Source: Bacteroidia bacterium
Lineage (GTDB): Bacteria; Bacteroidota; Bacteroidia; J057
Length of the DNA: 64,000 nucleotides
Direction: 5' to 3'
NCBI GenBank assembly: GCA_041391665.1
Contig: JAWKNO010000001.1
Location: 2,790,001-2,854,000, forward strand
Shown here: in pieces, positions 61,831 to 64,000 of the stretch
Layout: each line of letters opens with the position of its first letter
Numbering within the stretch: position 1 is the first letter of the stretch
Made by a program: the position numbers and the translations under genes
Notes under the pieces: model-generated
Databases searched by the model: none
The model's input: only the letters and a program-made list of their open reading frames with translations
Told to the model about the DNA's origin: nothing

Positions 61831-62700
61831 TTAAGCAGAAGCACCACCTAAAACAGTGTCAAGTTGCATTTCTTTCAATATGTTATCTTGTATAGGTTGT
61901 GTAATCTCGTTGATCTTATCAGTTCCCCAAGTTAATCCTACAACTGTTCTTGTAGGACGACTCCCATAAGGTAAATCTGCTAATTTCAAATAAGCATCCA
62001 CAACCCATTGTGGATCAGGAGCATCTTCACTTTGCAACATTTGACTAAAACTCTCGCTCATTGTTATTGGAATGCCTGCCAATTCACCATACGACTCCAA
62101 AACACCCGTATGTGCGGGTACTTGACCAGATTCCAACAAACCTGTGCCAAATGGTCCTGGTTCTACTAAAACTACATCTATTCCGAATGGTGATAGCTCA
62201 TAACGAAGCCCTTGACTATATGCTTCAAGTGCGTGCTTAGTAGCTGCATACGTACCAAAAAATGGACCTGTAATCCTTCCTACTAAAGAACTTGTGTTTA
62301 TTATTAAGCCTTTGCCTGATTTACGCATTAAGGGTAAAACAGCTTGCATTACTCTTATCGCACCAAAATAGTTGGTTTCCATTTGAAAACGTGCTTGCTC
62401 TACACTGTAAGCTTCTGTGATGCCGATGTACATTATACCTGCATTATTAATTAGCACATCAATACTTTCTGATTGAGAAAGGATAATGCCCATTGATTTT
62501 TTAACAGAAACCTCGTTGGTTACGTCCATTTCTAAAACTTTAATATTTGCAGAATGGTTTTCTAATTCTGATTTTGCTCCTGCGTTTTTTTCGTTTGGAT
62601 TACGCATTGTTGCAAAAACTCGATACCCTTTATCGGCAAAATCCTTAGCAGCTTTCAGACCAAATCCGTTGCTGCTTCCTGTGATGATTACATTTTTCAT
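61831..62700 (-). CDS. Short-chain dehydrogenase/reductase (SDR)
   Basis: The protein has 289 residues from the ATG at 62698-62700; the frame runs back to 62772 into the upstream gene. The cofactor motif is TGSSNGFG, then NNAG at the fourth strand, catalytic Ser in NTSSLVG and Y-x-x-x-K in YAATK. It oxidises or reduces an alcohol or carbonyl with NAD(P)H. It is the second gene of the unit controlled by the divergent HxlR regulator. Confidence 0.92.
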   Translation of the reverse strand: MKNVIITGSSNGFGLKAAKDFADKGYRVFATMRNPNEKNAGAKSELENHSANIKVLEMDVTNEVSVKKSMGIILSQSESIDVLINNAGIMYIGITEAYSVEQARFQMETNYFGAIRVMQAVLPLMRKSGKGLIINTSSLVGRITGPFFGTYAATKHALEAYSQGLRYELSPFGIDVVLVEPGPFGTGLLESGQVPAHTGVLESYGELAGIPITMSESFSQMLQSEDAPDPQWVVDAYLKLADLPYGSRPTRTVVGLTWGTDKINEITQPIQDNILKEMQLDTVLGGASA

Positions 62701-62717
62701 TATATAATTATTTAATA

Positions 62718-63251
62718 TTAAATGCATGAAGCATTGAATGCTAGATAATTGAATACAGTAGATGTTATCCAAAATATTGAAAACACAATACCTACATTTC
62801 GCCCATTTTTTGATACTCGTGGATGATACCCTAAGAATGGTACCCCTGCTTGATTTGCATTAACCAAAGCAAATAAAGCGGACATTATCATAAACATAAA
62901 GTGAATAACATGTCGCTCACCAATTGGCAAACCCATAGCGTATGTAGAAGCTACAAATACAGCAATGAACGCTAAGGCACCTTGTCTTTGCTCAAATAGT
63001 AGGATGAAAATATAATCTTTAGCTGCTATTTTTTTTGCTTCGGGAGCAGCATCAATAGCCGCATCAAGCATTTTTAACTGCTCATCTTCATTGATAGACT
63101 TCTGTTTGTTTGGAATACCTGGTGCAAACATTGGTAATACTAAATTCACCACCCAATTAACCCAAGTTGGTTTAATGACTTCTACAGCATGAACGACTGC
63201 TGGAGCTAAACATAGGGTTAGCCCTAAAATTGAAATTGTTTCTGTACTCAT
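62718..63251 (-). CDS. Uncharacterised polytopic membrane protein
   Basis: The protein has 177 residues with about four membrane helices (ISILGLTLCLAPAVVHAV, GALAFIAVFVASTYAMGL, VIHFMFMIMSALFALV, NVGIVFSIFWITSTVF) and an acidic, helical loop between the first two. No family is recognised. It is co-transcribed with the SDR gene 17 bases downstream and faces the HxlR gene. Confidence 0.75.
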   Translation of the reverse strand: MSTETISILGLTLCLAPAVVHAVEVIKPTWVNWVVNLVLPMFAPGIPNKQKSINEDEQLKMLDAAIDAAPEAKKIAAKDYIFILLFEQRQGALAFIAVFVASTYAMGLPIGERHVIHFMFMIMSALFALVNANQAGVPFLGYHPRVSKNGRNVGIVFSIFWITSTVFNYLAFNASCI

Positions 63252-63280
63252 GTGCTTTTTTACATTTTAAATTAATTATT

Positions 63281-63382
63281 ACTTGCTAATCGCAAGCAAA
63301 AATATAAAATCACTTTTAAATTGCAAGTGTTATTTATTATTAATTTCATTTTGCAAGTAATAATTGATTTTTAATACCTTTG
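63281..63382. promoter_or_regulatory. Divergent promoters with HxlR-type operator sites
   Basis: Plus strand: TTG at 63351-63353 and TACCTTTG at 63375-63382. Minus strand: TTG at 63326-63324 and TATTTTTG at 63304-63297, with a 19-base spacer. TTGCAAGT occurs at 63321 and 63351, and ACTTGC...GCAAG forms a palindrome at 63281-63297. The sites overlap both promoters and suggest autorepression. Confidence 0.65.
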
Positions 63383-63405
63383 TATAACAAATAAATAATT
63401 CATTC

Positions 63406-63846
63406 ATGGATGTAAAATTTAGATGCGATTGTCCCATAACGTCTGCACTTGATATTTTAGGTGATAAGTGGATATTGGTAATAATCAAACAAATGATTAT
63501 TCAAGGCAAGGAAACTTTTAAGGACTTTACTGATAGTGATGAATCAATAGCTACTAACATACTTACAGTCAAACTAAAGTATTTGGAAGAATTGGGATTT
63601 GTAACAAAATCCAAATTACCTAACAATAAAAAAACAGTTTATTATCATCTTACGGATAAAGGATTGTCTTTAACATCAATTATTGTGGAGTTGGCTATTT
63701 GGAGCGATGAATATTTGAGAGAACTCCACTCTGAAATGCAGAAACCCGAAGAACTAACATTAATGAAGTCAAACAAGGAATTGTTCATTAAGGATCTGAT
63801 TGCTAGTTATAAAGAAAAGACAACTGTTAGACCTTCTACACTCTAG
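63406..63846 (+). CDS. HxlR-family transcriptional regulator
   Basis: The protein has 146 residues. The opening FRCDCPITSALDILGDKWIL is the HxlR signature, with two Cys that may sense electrophiles or redox state, followed by the winged helix (TDSDESIATNILTVKLKYLE and the wing SKLPNNKKTVYYHLTDKG). It is divergent from the SDR and membrane-protein genes and probably represses them. Confidence 0.92.
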   Translation: MDVKFRCDCPITSALDILGDKWILVIIKQMIIQGKETFKDFTDSDESIATNILTVKLKYLEELGFVTKSKLPNNKKTVYYHLTDKGLSLTSIIVELAIWSDEYLRELHSEMQKPEELTLMKSNKELFIKDLIASYKEKTTVRPSTL

Positions 63847-63866
63847 TTACCTGATAAATGAAATAC

Positions 63867-64000
63867 CTATAATTAGCCACTAAATTGCTTTTGGTGGCTA
63901 ATTATAGTTTTATCAAAAATAACCACTATATTTGCATTGGTGGTTAAATATAGTTTTACTAAAAATAGCTACTTATTTAGAATTAGTGGTTAATTATAGC
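63867..64000. repeat. 46-bp-period repeats with hairpins, cut by window edge
   Basis: GTGGYTAAWTATAG recurs at 63894, 63940 and 63986, an exact 46-base period, with TTTTA and CAAAAA or CTAAAAA between copies. The first copy pairs perfectly with CTATAATTAGCCAC at 63867 (14-bp stem, 13-base loop); the other two pair weakly. There are no unique spacers, so this is not a CRISPR array. It may be an operator or iteron array for the next gene. Confidence 0.75.

Noticed and set aside
63867..64000. CRISPR array
   Set aside because: The repeats follow each other with conserved, not unique, sequence between them, and no cas gene is seen.

Overview
The window comes from a Bacteroidota chromosome or large contig. 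Supporting signs are promoter -7 elements of the TAnnTTTG type, a TonB-dependent receptor with a carboxypeptidase-like N-terminal domain, an ECF sigma factor with a putative anti-sigma gene, a HYC_CC_PP-type small protein ahead of a CusABC operon, and RND pumps fused to TolC. No rRNA or tRNA gene was found, so a genus cannot be named.

Layout. (1) 1-3.0 kb: two tandem minus-strand genes for an AAA ATPase with a C-terminal PD-(D/E)XK-like nuclease region; the left copy runs off the edge. (2) 3.2-7.1 kb: a DUF349 coiled-coil protein, a terminator, then a minus-strand unit of ECF sigma factor, membrane protein and small periplasmic protein. (3) 7.2-15.6 kb: a peptide-ligase-like cluster of an esterase, three ATP-grasp or ATP-grasp-like proteins, a GCS2 carboxylate-amine ligase, a class I glutamine amidotransferase, an M17 aminopeptidase and a second esterase. 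(4) 15.7-18.7 kb: a TonB-dependent receptor and a small membrane protein. Regions 1-4 look like chromosomal background with moderate GC.

(5) From about 18.77 kb the sequence becomes visibly AT-rich and stays so to the right end, which suggests an acquired island. 18.9-47.8 kb is a heavy-metal resistance block, all on the plus strand. It holds ArsR and a merTP gene split by an IS4-family element (9-bp target duplication, exact reading frame across the break), a methyltransferase, a GDCCVxC protein, two HMA-AraC fusion regulators and the relic of a third, and an HMA-MauE protein. It continues with CusA/TolC/CusB, CopA, TrkH, a Fur-family regulator, a CzcA-TolC fusion with its adaptor, a DUF302 protein, an orphan acyl carrier protein, a metal-permease-like protein and a ZntA/CadA-type ATPase.

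(6) 47.8-61.5 kb is a single, very tightly packed minus-strand operon of 28 genes that looks viral. It has a beta-rich protein with an acidic head and Arg-rich tail (candidate major structural protein), about fifteen small proteins with one membrane segment, a fibre protein with tail-fibre-type repeats, an amidase, an M15 peptidase, peptidoglycan-binding and SH3 proteins, a holin-like protein, an overlapping Rz/Rz1-like pair, a zincin-like protein and a membrane-anchored beta-propeller. No terminase, portal, tape measure, tail tube or sheath, replicase, packaging ATPase or integrase is seen. The best reading is a particle operon of a tailless, membrane-containing virus or a domesticated derivative of one. 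It is the main candidate for an undescribed system here. Twin palindromes upstream may control it.

(7) 61.8-64 kb: an SDR gene and a membrane protein transcribed divergently from an HxlR regulator, then three 46-bp-period repeats running off the right edge.
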